Assembly: GCF_013391475.1 (NCBI RefSeq)
Contig: NZ_JACBAZ010000002.1
Coordinates: 897,837-961,836, forward strand
DNA length: 64,000 bases
Source: Oceaniferula marina
Lineage (GTDB): Bacteria; Verrucomicrobiota; Verrucomicrobiia; Verrucomicrobiales; Akkermansiaceae
Direction: 5' to 3'
Shown here: piece by piece, positions 8,170 through 16,140 of the stretch
Position numbering within the stretch: position 1 is the stretch's first letter
Layout of the letters: each line of letters starts with the position of its first letter
The notes under the pieces: model-generated
Database searches by the model: none
Told to the model about the DNA's origin: nothing
What the model saw: the letters and a program-made list of their open reading frames with translations, nothing else
Made by a program: the position numbers and the translations under genes

Positions 8170-9141
8170 ATGACTCGGGGGTCTCGCATTTTTGCAGTGG
8201 CAATGGTTTTGGCCTATTCGTTGATTGCTTTGGAGGCTACGGCTGAAGAACGTGAGTTCAATGAGAGTGCGTATCGCTGGCAACCTGAGCTGTCAAAATC
8301 CGGTCCGGTGTTGGTGACTGTCAGTTTGAAGACGCAGACGGCGGCGGTGTATCGTAATGGTATCAAAATTGGTAGCTGTGAAGTCAGTTCGGGCAAGCCA
8401 GGGCATGAGACGCCAAGCGGGGTGTTTTACATTCTCAACAAGGATGCGGACCATCATTCGAAAACCTATGGCAATGCCTCGATGCCTTACTCCGAGCGTT
8501 TGACCTGGGACGGGGTGGCGCTGCATGCCGGTTCCTTGCCTGGCCACCCATCTTCACATGGATGTATTCATTTACCGTATGCATTTTCCAAGAAGTTGTT
8601 TGGTGTTACCCACAAGGGGACCACGGTGGTTGTGAGTAAGGATTCTCCGGACGTGCACGTGTCCGGCAATCATAGCTGGAGTTTCAGGGCCGGCGGAAAA
8701 ACGGATTTTATCTGGAAACCGGAAGCTTCAGCCGGTGGTCCGGTATCGTTGCTGTTTAGTAAGAAGGCTCAAAAACTGTATGTCATTCGCAATGGTGTGG
8801 TCATTGGTGAGTGTGTGGCAAAAACCAATTTATTCTCGAAGCGGGTCAAGGGAACTTCGGCCTTTGTGTTTGCCGGTTGGAAGGTGGATGGCAAAAAGGG
8901 GGAGGCCCGGTCGTCATGGATTCAGGTAAGTGGTAACAAAGGTCATCATTCGGATACTTTGGACGAGTGGTTTGAGGTGGATACCCGATTCCAGCACTTG
9001 TTACAGGGGATGATTACACCGGGGACAAACTTGGTAGTAACCAGTGAGCCTGTGACTGACCGGTCCCGCTCGGAGATGGGCTTTAGTCTTCTGCAGGGGC
9101 AGAAAGAGGAGAAGGCCATTCAGGGAGGGGGCAAAGGTTAG
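8170..9141 (+). CDS. L,D-transpeptidase (YkuD) with a degenerate second repeat
   Basis: An exported peptidoglycan-crosslinking enzyme of 323 residues. The ATG at 8170 gives a clean signal peptide (MTRGSRIFAVAMVLAYSLIALEATA). Earlier in-frame starts at 8101 and 8113 are possible and would add a second hydrophobic stretch. The YkuD core carries H119, then SSHGCIH with H130 and the catalytic C132. The C-terminal third starts with a second copy of the domain's first strands: GPV, then a hydrophobic-and-Lys stretch, RNG, IG and C in the same order as the first copy. It has no HxxxxHGC motif, so it is probably a non-catalytic, possibly wall-binding, repeat. Confidence 0.88.
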   Translation: MTRGSRIFAVAMVLAYSLIALEATAEEREFNESAYRWQPELSKSGPVLVTVSLKTQTAAVYRNGIKIGSCEVSSGKPGHETPSGVFYILNKDADHHSKTYGNASMPYSERLTWDGVALHAGSLPGHPSSHGCIHLPYAFSKKLFGVTHKGTTVVVSKDSPDVHVSGNHSWSFRAGGKTDFIWKPEASAGGPVSLLFSKKAQKLYVIRNGVVIGECVAKTNLFSKRVKGTSAFVFAGWKVDGKKGEARSSWIQVSGNKGHHSDTLDEWFEVDTRFQHLLQGMITPGTNLVVTSEPVTDRSRSEMGFSLLQGQKEEKAIQGGGKG

Positions 9142-9205
9142 TTGCAAAGCAGGCTCATTTGACTTGAGCCTTGCATGAAGCGGGTGTTTCCGCTTTCTCT
9201 TGGCC

Positions 9206-9544
9206 ATGTCTGAGATTTCCTGTCCAATCTGCACGGTGGATGACGTGCTGGAGCACCCCGATAAGTATGAGTGCATGACCTGTGGCCATGAGTGGGAGCG
9301 CGTTGTTGAGGAACCGGTTGAAGAAGAGCGTGTGGTTAAAGACGCCTACGGAAATGTTCTGCAAAGCGGAGACATCGTACAGATGATTAAGGATAAGAAG
9401 CTGAAAGGTACATCCAAAGTCCTGAAAAGCGGGATGAAATCCAAGCCCATCCGCATTGTCGACGGCGATCATGAAATCGACTGCAAAATGGACGGCATGT
9501 CGATTGCTCTCAAAGCCGAGTTTGTCAAAAAGGTGCAGCCCTAG
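9206..9544 (+). CDS. yjdM: PhnA/YjdM-like zinc-ribbon protein
   Basis: A 112-residue cytoplasmic protein with an N-terminal zinc ribbon (C6-x2-C9 and C24-x2-C27) and the PhnA C-terminal domain (KDAYGNVLQSGD, KGTSKVLKSGMK, VDGDHEIDCK). Proteins of this family were named from the phn locus but are not required for phosphonate breakdown, and their function is unsettled. The ATG at 9206 is preferred over the TTG two codons upstream. It lies 64 bp after the L,D-transpeptidase gene on the same strand. Confidence 0.88.
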   Translation: MSEISCPICTVDDVLEHPDKYECMTCGHEWERVVEEPVEEERVVKDAYGNVLQSGDIVQMIKDKKLKGTSKVLKSGMKSKPIRIVDGDHEIDCKMDGMSIALKAEFVKKVQP

Positions 9545-9590
9545 GATGAGGATGGTTTGGGTGCCCACCCGGATGCCAGAGGATACGGTA

Positions 9591-10253
9591 CTATCTGCGA
9601 CGTTTTAGCAGGATCAGGCTGGTAAGTCCCAATAGGCTTAACGAACTGGGTTCGGGGACGGCGGTGCCTTCGATGCTGATTTCCGTTAGGCCGAATTTAT
9701 CACCTCCATTGGAGTCGCCATCGAAATCAAATTTGACGTATCGGGCTTGTTGGTTGACGACTTCAGTGTGATTGACATCTCCGGTGGTGAAAGCAAACCC
9801 AGTGATCACGGGAGTAGGTGTCGTGAAGGTGATGTTGTCCGTACTGAATGAAAGATCGTAATCGTCCGGCGCTCCCAAAGCGAAGTCGGTGCGGACATAG
9901 CTGTTGATTTTGACGCTCGAGATATCAGCCAGAGATCCGAGGTCAAAGATAATGGTCACAGGGATGGGCGTGACGTTTACCGGATCCCAAGCGACAATGG
10001 GAGATCCTACAAATACGGGGTTGCCAGTTGTAAAAATTTCGCCGTCGTTGAGGTCGCCATTGTCATAGGCCCCAGGAGTGGTGTATCCGTCATGTTCCCC
10101 AGCAGTGGCATCATCGTCTCGATAATGCGTTCCCCCGCTGAATACGGGCATGGGAGAAGTGGTGTAGCTGTAGGTTCCCCCCAGAGCCAGGTTGGCGGCG
10201 TAGGCCGGAGTGAGGGAGGCGACGGCTAAGCAGGAAATAAGCAATGATTTCAT
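9591..10253 (-). CDS. PEP-CTERM exported protein with F5/8 type C-like fold
   Basis: A 220-residue protein with a signal peptide (MKSLLISCLAVASLTPAYA) and a C-terminal PEP-CTERM tail (VPEPSS, hydrophobic segment, KRRR). That tail directs sorting by an exosortase in exopolysaccharide-producing bacteria. The body resembles a discoidin/F5/8 type C carbohydrate-binding domain (FDLGSLADISSVKINSY, ARYVKFDFDGDSNGGDKFGLTEI). I start it at the ATG at 10253, which gives the signal peptide. The upstream DNA is very AT-rich (TATATAT tracts near 10290-10320) and probably contains the promoter. Confidence 0.82.
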   Translation of the reverse strand: MKSLLISCLAVASLTPAYAANLALGGTYSYTTSPMPVFSGGTHYRDDDATAGEHDGYTTPGAYDNGDLNDGEIFTTGNPVFVGSPIVAWDPVNVTPIPVTIIFDLGSLADISSVKINSYVRTDFALGAPDDYDLSFSTDNITFTTPTPVITGFAFTTGDVNHTEVVNQQARYVKFDFDGDSNGGDKFGLTEISIEGTAVPEPSSLSLLGLTSLILLKRRR

Positions 10254-10366
10254 ATGAGGGCGAATAGGTTTGATTTGAATATTTCTTATATATGAGAAGC
10301 GATATCGTAGCATATATATCAATCTATGGTGGGAGTTGTAAAGGTCATAATGGCCAGTGTTGAAAA

Positions 10367-10855
10367 CTATTCTCTGGATTCAACGATGAGGGTTCCTCGC
10401 CAGTCACGCCTCAGGGTGATGCTTTCACGAACGCGGTGCTTGGCGCTTTGTTGGCCGTATTCTATGATGAGTGATGCTCTGGTTCGGGAAATGTTCAATT
10501 CCTTGAACCTGAGTACGGGTTCGCGCCGTTCGCGTAGGAAGCAATAGAGTGGGATATCGCGTTGGTCGGCATTCCACAGGTAGGTGGACGGGGGGAAATC
10601 ATCTATGTCGGAGAGGGCAACCATGACCTCGCGGATTTCGGTTTCGTTGTTGTCTTTTAGCAGGCGTCTGGCCGCTGACTTACACCGCCAACTTTCGAGG
10701 TTGGCGCGTTTTGGGTGGCGACGGTCTTCTGCGATTTCTTGGAGGGCCAGTTGGAATTGAAGCTGCATTCCGGCCAACCACTGCGCACGGGTGATTTTAC
10801 CGGCCCGGTAATAGGCCAGAAGCCGTTTCGGGGAGATGAGGGAGCGGTTGGCCAT
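10367..10855 (-). CDS. Hypothetical protein, 162 residues
   Basis: I do not recognise this family. The protein is soluble, basic and rich in Arg, with no signal peptide or membrane segment. The N-terminal half is helical (LISPKRLLAYYRAGKITRAQW). The C-terminal half has alternating hydrophobic residues that suggest a small beta domain (ASLIIEYGQQ, TLIVESRE). The frame is intact over its length, begins with ATG, and codon usage looks like its neighbours, so it is probably a real gene. It is flanked by the PEP-CTERM gene downstream and a divergent epimerase gene. Confidence 0.65.
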   Translation of the reverse strand: MANRSLISPKRLLAYYRAGKITRAQWLAGMQLQFQLALQEIAEDRRHPKRANLESWRCKSAARRLLKDNNETEIREVMVALSDIDDFPPSTYLWNADQRDIPLYCFLRERREPVLRFKELNISRTRASLIIEYGQQSAKHRVRESITLRRDWRGTLIVESRE

Positions 10856-11076
10856 ACTTGTATATTTTCCGATTTCTTATTCAAGATGCAACGATTCTTT
10901 TCGCTTCATCTGTGTATTTTTCCGACGGGAAATATCCCGGCAGTTTCAGAGGGGGGCTGTGGATGGATCATTGAATCGGCACCCAAAACGGTAGCTCGGA
11001 TAGTGGGTAGGGTTCCTGACATTTCCGGATTCATGCCTGCGTTTTGACGATGGCTGTGCTAGTGTGATTTATTCTT

Positions 11077-11979
11077 ATGCAGATACTCATTACAGGATCC
11101 ACTGGGTTGTTAGGTCGGGCCTTGTCCCGAAAGTTGCGTGCGGCGGGGCATAAGGTGATTGGACTTTCGCGAAGGAAAGCAGGCTCCGGTTCTACAGCAT
11201 TCTGGGATCCGGAGCAGGGTGTGATTGAGCTTCCTGAGGGGCAGGCCTTGGATGCTGTGATTCATCTGGCTGGTGAAAATATTGCCGACGGTCGCTGGTC
11301 GGATGCGAAAAAAGAGCGGGTGGTGCAGAGTCGGGTTGCTAGCACACGTTTGTTGGTAGAGCATTTGGTAGCGATGCCCACCCCTCCCAAGGTGATCATA
11401 TCAGCTTCCGGGATTGGGTATTATGGAGAAACGGGAGATGAAAGCGTGGATGAGTCTTCACCTTCGGGGGACTTGTTTATTTCCGAAGTGTGCAGGGACT
11501 GGGAACATGCAAGTATGCTTGCCACTGATGCCGGAATACGCGTTGTTCATGCACGACTGGGGATGGTGATCAGCGGTGAAGGGGGGGCGTTGGTAAAGAT
11601 GCTGCCAGCATTTAAATTGGGGCTCGGTGGTGTGGTCGGCTCGGGTCGCCAGTGGATGAGTTGGATCGGGCTGAATGATGTGGTCGGTTTGCTTGAACTT
11701 ATGCTAGAGGATGAGCGTTTGATGGGAGCGGTGAACCTTGTCGCTCCCGAGCCATCGACCAACCGGGAATTTACCCATGTGTTAGCCCGTGTATTGAAGC
11801 GGCCAGCTCTGGTGCCAATGCCGGTATTTCTGGTGAAGTTATTATTTGGTCAGATGGGGGAGGAGTTGCTGTTAGCAAGCTGCCGTGTCTCACCGCAGGT
11901 GGTGTTGGACTCTGGATATGATTACTGCCACCGGAGTTTGGAGGCTGCACTCACTGCCGCTGTGGCAGGTGAAATGTAG
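11077..11979 (+). CDS. TIGR01777 / YfcH-like NAD(P)-dependent epimerase
   Basis: A 300-residue extended SDR protein. It begins with the Rossmann motif GSTGLLG at residues 7-13. Other family marks are HLAGENIADGRW, SASGIGYYG with the active-site Tyr region, and the C-terminal DUF1731-like segment (LVAPEPSTNREF, LASCRVSPQVVLDSGY). The physiological substrate of this group is not established; members are often linked to cell-division or stress loci. The ATG at 11077 gives the correct start of the beta-alpha-beta fold. The gene is followed directly by the heptamer tandem array. Confidence 0.88.
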   Translation: MQILITGSTGLLGRALSRKLRAAGHKVIGLSRRKAGSGSTAFWDPEQGVIELPEGQALDAVIHLAGENIADGRWSDAKKERVVQSRVASTRLLVEHLVAMPTPPKVIISASGIGYYGETGDESVDESSPSGDLFISEVCRDWEHASMLATDAGIRVVHARLGMVISGEGGALVKMLPAFKLGLGGVVGSGRQWMSWIGLNDVVGLLELMLEDERLMGAVNLVAPEPSTNREFTHVLARVLKRPALVPMPVFLVKLLFGQMGEELLLASCRVSPQVVLDSGYDYCHRSLEAALTAAVAGEM

Positions 11980-11990
11980 GGGGGTGAGGA

Positions 11991-12123
11991 GTTATTAGTT
12001 ATTAGTTATTAGTTATTAGTTATTAGTTATTAGTTATTAGTTATTGGTTATTGGTTATTGGTTATTGGTTATTGGTTATTGGTTATTGGTTATTGGTTAT
12101 TGGTTATTGGTTATTGGTTATTA
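11991..12123. repeat. Heptamer tandem array, 19 units
   Basis: Nineteen perfect 7-bp units over 133 bp, with the variants arranged in blocks: seven GTTATTA (11991-12039), eleven GTTATTG (12040-12116), then one GTTATTA. It lies just after the epimerase stop codon, between convergent genes. The block order indicates expansion by slippage after the variant base arose. Confidence 0.95.
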
Positions 12124-12140
12124 GGGGGGGCTTGGGATGT

Positions 12141-12177
12141 AAAAAAGCAGCGATGTGCACGAAGACACACCGCTGCT
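12141..12177 (-). terminator. Intrinsic terminator of the fasciclin gene
   Basis: Read on the minus strand, a stem AGCAGCG-GTGTG pairs with CACAT-CGCTGCT (one mismatch) around a short loop and is followed by six T residues. It lies ~95 bp after the stop codon of the fasciclin gene. Confidence 0.8.
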
Positions 12178-12269
12178 GGTGGGGTTTGGGTAGTATGAAC
12201 GAGGGGTTTAGAAGTGAGTGGGGGTTAGGGGCGGACCTGGGGGCGGACTTGGGGGGGCGGTTGCTTAGC

Positions 12270-12836
12270 CTAGGGGAGGATCACTTGGTCAATCACGTGG
12301 ATCACTCCGTTGGAGCCGACGATGTCGGTTTTGATGACCTTGGCCTTGTCGACAGTGACGGTGCCTTCCTTTACGCCGATATCGAGGGTTGAGCCTTCGA
12401 GCGTTTTGGCTTCGCCGGCTTTGACATCAGCGGCCATGACTTTACCCGGAACCACATGATAGGTGAGAATTTTGGTGAGCTTCTCTTTGTTTTCGGGTTT
12501 GAGCAGCGACTCAACCGTTCCTTCGGGCAGTTTGGCAAAAGCATCGTTGGTGGGGGCGAAAATGGTGAACGGGCCGTCCCCACTGAGAGCTTCCACGAGT
12601 CCAGCAGCTTTAGCTGCGGCAACGAGGGTTGAGAAGTCTTTGTTTCCGGCCGCTATGCTAACCAGATTTTGTTGATTACTGGTTGATGAGGCTGTCATCA
12701 CCGTGCTCTGCTTGGCGCTATTCTTGTGCGCAGCCGTTTCACCTCCTGATCCTCCACAACCTCCCGCAAGGGAAGCAGTCGTAATGAAGCTAGAGGCAAA
12801 GAGGGTCACGCAGGCGGTTTTTACTGTGGTGTTCAT
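12270..12836 (-). CDS. Fasciclin (FAS1) domain exported protein
   Basis: A 188-residue protein with a signal peptide, a Gly-rich mature N-terminus (AGGCGGSGG) and one FAS1 domain. Residues ~55-188 carry both conserved FAS1 blocks: [19 protein letters not shown] with [10 protein letters not shown], and the closing [16 protein letters not shown]1 proteins are cell-surface adhesion or matrix proteins, and in many bacteria they are induced by light or oxidative stress. The gene is monocistronic, with its own terminator and a long AT-rich upstream region containing inverted repeats. Confidence 0.93.
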   Translation of the reverse strand: MNTTVKTACVTLFASSFITTASLAGGCGGSGGETAAHKNSAKQSTVMTASSTSNQQNLVSIAAGNKDFSTLVAAAKAAGLVEALSGDGPFTIFAPTNDAFAKLPEGTVESLLKPENKEKLTKILTYHVVPGKVMAADVKAGEAKTLEGSTLDIGVKEGTVTVDKAKVIKTDIVGSNGVIHVIDQVILP

Positions 12837-13163
12837 GGTCTTTATTTTGTTTTAGGGTTTTGGTTGCAGAGCAGGTGTTGCGCTGCGGTGATGAACAATT
12901 TGTACAAAAAATAGACAAGGTCAAATTAAAATCTAGATTTTGTCTATTTTTTTATAGCTTGTTGCATCTGGCATGATCGAGATTTAGGTGGTCAATTCCT
13001 CCATTATACCATGTTAAATATAGCTTTTTTCGTTGTTTCTTGTCCTTTGCTTAAGAGAGTGAAGCTCTCCGCTTAAATATAGACAAAAAATAGAAATTAA
13101 TTTCAGTTTTCCTAAATAAGACCTCTTATTCGTCGGTCCTCAGCTTGTCATTTCAAGCGTGTT
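12837..13163. other. AT-rich intergenic region upstream of the fasciclin gene
   Basis: About 327 bp, clearly richer in A and T than the neighbouring genes and without a credible open frame. It contains a perfect 13-bp inverted repeat (12906-12918 with 12940-12952) and a further copy of the TAGACAAAAAATAG sequence near 13080. The end nearest the fasciclin start most likely holds its promoter. Confidence 0.7.
12906..12952. promoter_or_regulatory. Inverted repeat upstream of fasciclin, possible operator
   Basis: The arms AAAAAATAGACAA (12906-12918) and TTGTCTATTTTTT (12940-12952) are exact complements separated by 21 bp. They lie 70-116 bp upstream of the fasciclin ATG. The palindrome TTGTACAA overlaps the left arm's outer edge (12900-12907). 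The placement fits a regulator binding site; a stem in a long leader transcript is the alternative. Confidence 0.5.
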
Positions 13164-13577
13164 CTAGTCGGTTGGGTCCGAATTTTTTTTCAGATATCCT
13201 TTGGTGACAGACCAGAGCGCCCAGGAGCTGAGCAGGCCGTACATCAAAGCCAGCACCAGAACGGCGTGGGATTCCGTGAGGTTTTCCATCCGGCTCTCAC
13301 CGGTGATCCAGCTGAGGATAAAACCCGCGATGAAGTAGAATGCACCGATGGCGGAGGGGCCAAAGTAGAGCCAGGCTCCCCAGAAGATGATGGGTTTGCT
13401 GCGTGGGCTGGTGGGGGTGGCGTAAGCGGACCCAGTGGCCGTTCCCATTTCCCAGGGGGTTCCGGAAGCGAAGGCGTCGAGCGGGGATCTGCAGGATTCA
13501 CAACGGGAATCGCGCTCATCGTTGGCATGGCCGCAGCGGACGCACAGCAGTTTGACCGGGTGTTTGTCGTCAGCCAT
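13164..13577 (-). CDS. Small membrane protein with N-terminal zinc ribbon
   Basis: A 137-residue protein with a zinc ribbon at its N-terminus (CVRCGHANDERDSRCESC) and two predicted membrane helices (IIFWGAWLYFGPSAIGAFYFIAGF and VLALMYGLLSSWALWSV). I do not recognise a named family. Its ATG overlaps the stop codon of rmuC (TGATG), so translation is probably coupled and the two are co-transcribed. The GTG one codon earlier is the alternative start. Confidence 0.72.
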   Translation of the reverse strand: MADDKHPVKLLCVRCGHANDERDSRCESCRSPLDAFASGTPWEMGTATGSAYATPTSPRSKPIIFWGAWLYFGPSAIGAFYFIAGFILSWITGESRMENLTESHAVLVLALMYGLLSSWALWSVTKGYLKKNSDPTD

Positions 13578-15130
13578 CACGATGGTTCCGGAGTTTCGGC
13601 AAAGCCGAAGTCTTCGAGTTGGTCGAGTTGATCGGGAGCGGGGACTGCAAAGTCCTCAGCAAACCCTTGATCGTGGTCACTCTGGATTGCGACCGACTCG
13701 CTGATTTCATTCTCTTTCTTTTCGCTCTGTAGCTTGTCGCCTAATTCAGGACGTTCTAGTCCTTTGCGGAGCTCTCGAGGGATGCTTTCGATTCCGGGGT
13801 TGTTCGGAAGCTCGGAAGCTTCCGGGGCTGCGCCGAGGGTTTCAAATTTCCTTGCGCCGCTGAGAATGCGGGTTTCGAAGGAGCCGACGGTTTTGTTATA
13901 GTCGCCGACCGCTGAGTTCAAGCTCCGGCCCAGCTTTTGGATGTGTCCGGCGAAGGCTCCGAGACGGCCGTAGAGTTCACGGCCGATGGTGGAGATTTCA
14001 CGGGCGTTTTGGGCGAGCGCTTCCTGCCTCCAGCCAAAGGCAACGGCACGCAGTAGGGCGATCAAGGTGGTGGGCGTGGCGAGAATCACTCCTTGGTCGA
14101 CACCTTTTTCAATCAGCGTGGCATCCTGGGCAAGGGCAGCCGAGAAGAAGGCTTCGCTGGGGAGGAAAAGGACAACAAATTCCGGGGTGGTCTCAAATTG
14201 TTGCTGGTAGTTTTTACTGCTCAGTTGTTGGATGTGGGTTCGCACCTGGGCGGCATGACGGACCATTGCGGCGTCTCGCTGGACATCGTCGTCGGTTTCA
14301 ATGGCGTCGAGGTAGGCATCCATCGGGGCTTTGGAGTCGACCACGATTTGCTGTCCACCGGGCAGCTTGACCACGAGGTCAGGGCGGAGGCGTTTACCTT
14401 CGTCTGTGGTGGTGGATGTTTGGGTTTCAAAATCGCAGTGTTCCTGCATGCCTGCCATTTCGACTACGCGGCGGAGTTGTATTTCCCCCCATTGTCCGCG
14501 GCCGTGGGGCTGGCGCAGGGCTTTGACGAGTTTCTGGGTTTCTTGTTTCAGGCCGAGATTACTTTCGGTGATGTGGATGATTTGCTGTTTGAGGGATGCG
14601 TGGTTTCCTTCGCGGAGTTTTTCGCTTTCGCTAATTTGGAGCTGTACTTTTTCCAGTGTTTGGGATATCGGTTTGACCAGTTGTTCGACGGCGGTCTTTC
14701 GTTTTTCCAACTCGTTTTTAGCGGCTTCTTGTTGGTTTTTGAGTTTGCTCTGGGCGAGGGTGAGGAATTGGTCCTGGGATGATTTTAGGGCATCGGCGGA
14801 GAGCGCTTTGAAGGTGTCGGTGAGCTTGGTTTCGGCTTGTTTGAGCAGCGCTTGTTTTTCATCTGCGGCTTTGCGTTCTTCCTGCATGCGCACCTTGAGT
14901 TCCCCGAGTTGCCGTTTGAGGTCGGCTTCGTGTTGCTGTAGTGCGGAGCTCAGGGTTTCCAGTTCCCTGACCTTTGACTGGGCCTCGTCAGCGCGTGATT
15001 TTTCCGAGCTGATTTTTTCTGTATCGATCTCTTTTTGGGCTTTGAGTTTGCTGCTGCTGAGGAGGTAGCTGAGGACGGCTCCGGCAACGAAGCCTGCAAG
15101 GCCGATGAGAAAAGGTAAAATCTCAGTCAT
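13577..15130 (-). CDS. rmuC: RmuC family DNA recombination protein
   Basis: A 517-residue protein with one N-terminal membrane helix (ILPFLIGLAGFVAGAVLSYLL) and a long coiled coil at ~25-180. The RmuC core follows at ~190-430, with the signature GQWGEIQLRRVVEMAGM, VVDSKAPMDAY and FLPSEAFFSAAL. RmuC restrains recombination at inverted repeats and belongs to the PD-(D/E)xK nuclease-like group. The ATG at 15130 is preferred over the upstream start because it begins directly at the membrane anchor. It overlaps the next, zinc-ribbon membrane gene. Confidence 0.92.
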   Translation of the reverse strand: MTEILPFLIGLAGFVAGAVLSYLLSSSKLKAQKEIDTEKISSEKSRADEAQSKVRELETLSSALQQHEADLKRQLGELKVRMQEERKAADEKQALLKQAETKLTDTFKALSADALKSSQDQFLTLAQSKLKNQQEAAKNELEKRKTAVEQLVKPISQTLEKVQLQISESEKLREGNHASLKQQIIHITESNLGLKQETQKLVKALRQPHGRGQWGEIQLRRVVEMAGMQEHCDFETQTSTTTDEGKRLRPDLVVKLPGGQQIVVDSKAPMDAYLDAIETDDDVQRDAAMVRHAAQVRTHIQQLSSKNYQQQFETTPEFVVLFLPSEAFFSAALAQDATLIEKGVDQGVILATPTTLIALLRAVAFGWRQEALAQNAREISTIGRELYGRLGAFAGHIQKLGRSLNSAVGDYNKTVGSFETRILSGARKFETLGAAPEASELPNNPGIESIPRELRKGLERPELGDKLQSEKKENEISESVAIQSDHDQGFAEDFAVPAPDQLDQLEDFGFAETPEPS

Positions 15131-15258
15131 AATATCATGGTTTTTCTTGCGGAAAAGGAGAGCGGGGCCAGATTGGCGAATGTCATCCAGCGGCAAGGAC
15201 AGCCATAGTCAGCGTCGAGGGGAATGACAATCTCATACAAACAACAACATCAATTATT

Positions 15259-15915
15259 ATGTCTCATCAATTACCCGAACTCGGATATGCCTACGATGCG
15301 CTCGAGCCCCATATCGATGCCCGCACCATGGAAATTCACCATAGTAAACATCACGCTACGTATGTGGCAGGCTTGAATGGCGCCCTCGAAGGAGAGGAAG
15401 ATCTTCAAGGAGTTTCCGTGGAGGCTCTGATCCAGAACCTCGACAAAGTGCCGGCGGCCATCCAGACCCCTGTCCGTAACCACGGTGGCGGTCACTTTAA
15501 CCACAGCTTGTTTTGGAAAGTAATCGCGCCCGGTGGAGCTTCTGCCCCCGCAGGTGATCTTGCCGCAGCGATCGACCGTGATTTCGGTTCCCTCGACGCA
15601 TTGAAAGAGCAGTTTGCCAAGGCGGCTGCCACGCGCTTCGGTTCCGGATGGGCCTGGCTTTGTGTCGACTCCGAAGGCAAACTTTGTGTTTGCTCCACTG
15701 CGAATCAGGACAACCCACTGATGGGTGAGCTTGCCGGAGCTTGCATCTGTAAGCCTATTCTTGGACTCGACGTCTGGGAGCACGCCTATTACCTCAATTA
15801 CCAAAACCGCCGCCCCGATTATATCTCCGCATTTTGGAATGTTGTGAACTGGGATGTCGTCGCTGAGAACTACGCTTCCTCCCAGTGCTGCGGTGGTGGC
15901 TGTGGATGCAGCTAG
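15259..15915 (+). CDS. sodA: Superoxide dismutase (Mn/Fe type) with Cys-rich tail
   Basis: A 218-residue superoxide dismutase. Metal ligands are H27 (MEIHHSKHH), H82 (HFNHSLFW), D171 and H175 (DVWEHAYY). Q150 in STANQDNP is the residue typical of the Mn-dependent group. There is no signal peptide, so it should act in the cytoplasm, disproportionating superoxide. Unusual points are nine cysteines in total, including ACIC just before the last ligand pair and a C-terminal CCGGGCGCS tail not normally present. It is monocistronic with a strong terminator and divergent from rmuC. Confidence 0.95.
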   Translation: MSHQLPELGYAYDALEPHIDARTMEIHHSKHHATYVAGLNGALEGEEDLQGVSVEALIQNLDKVPAAIQTPVRNHGGGHFNHSLFWKVIAPGGASAPAGDLAAAIDRDFGSLDALKEQFAKAAATRFGSGWAWLCVDSEGKLCVCSTANQDNPLMGELAGACICKPILGLDVWEHAYYLNYQNRRPDYISAFWNVVNWDVVAENYASSQCCGGGCGCS

Positions 15916-15945
15916 GCCATCGTATTCAAACCACGATCAAACAAC

Positions 15946-15983
15946 AAGACCTCGTCCCCATTGCAGGGACGAGGTCTTTTTTT
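15946..15983 (+). terminator. Intrinsic terminator of the superoxide dismutase gene
   Basis: A perfect 13-bp stem (AAGACCTCGTCCC with GGGACGAGGTCTT) around a 7-base loop, followed by a T-run, starting 31 bp after the stop codon. Confidence 0.95.
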
Positions 15984-15992
15984 GAATGGTAG

Positions 15993-16014
15993 GGAGGATT
16001 GGCCTCAATCCTCC
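15993..16014. repeat. Palindromic intergenic repeat, copy 3
   Basis: The same hairpin as copies 1 and 2 (GGAGGATTG, loop GCCT, CAATCCTCC), preceded by GGTAG. It lies just after the superoxide dismutase terminator, in the convergent gap before the SYLF-domain gene. Confidence 0.85.
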
Positions 16015-16140
16015 GTTGGGTGACGGATGAATAGGAATGGAATGATGCTATTCTCCTGGTTATTTTATCGGAATGGACAACTTAGTTAAGAGCTAGATGT
16101 GGAAGCTCGTCAACGTAGCTGATGGGAGTGAGTCGCGGAA

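Noticed and set aside
8004-8189. 62-codon upstream extension of the alcohol dehydrogenase
   Set aside because: The extension has no family likeness and would run into the divergent L,D-transpeptidase gene's promoter and start region; the ATG at 8003 begins a plausible amphipathic helix.
12051-12392. 113-codon frame starting in the heptamer array
   Set aside because: The first part is only the translated tandem repeat (VIGYWLL units) and the rest is antisense to the fasciclin gene.
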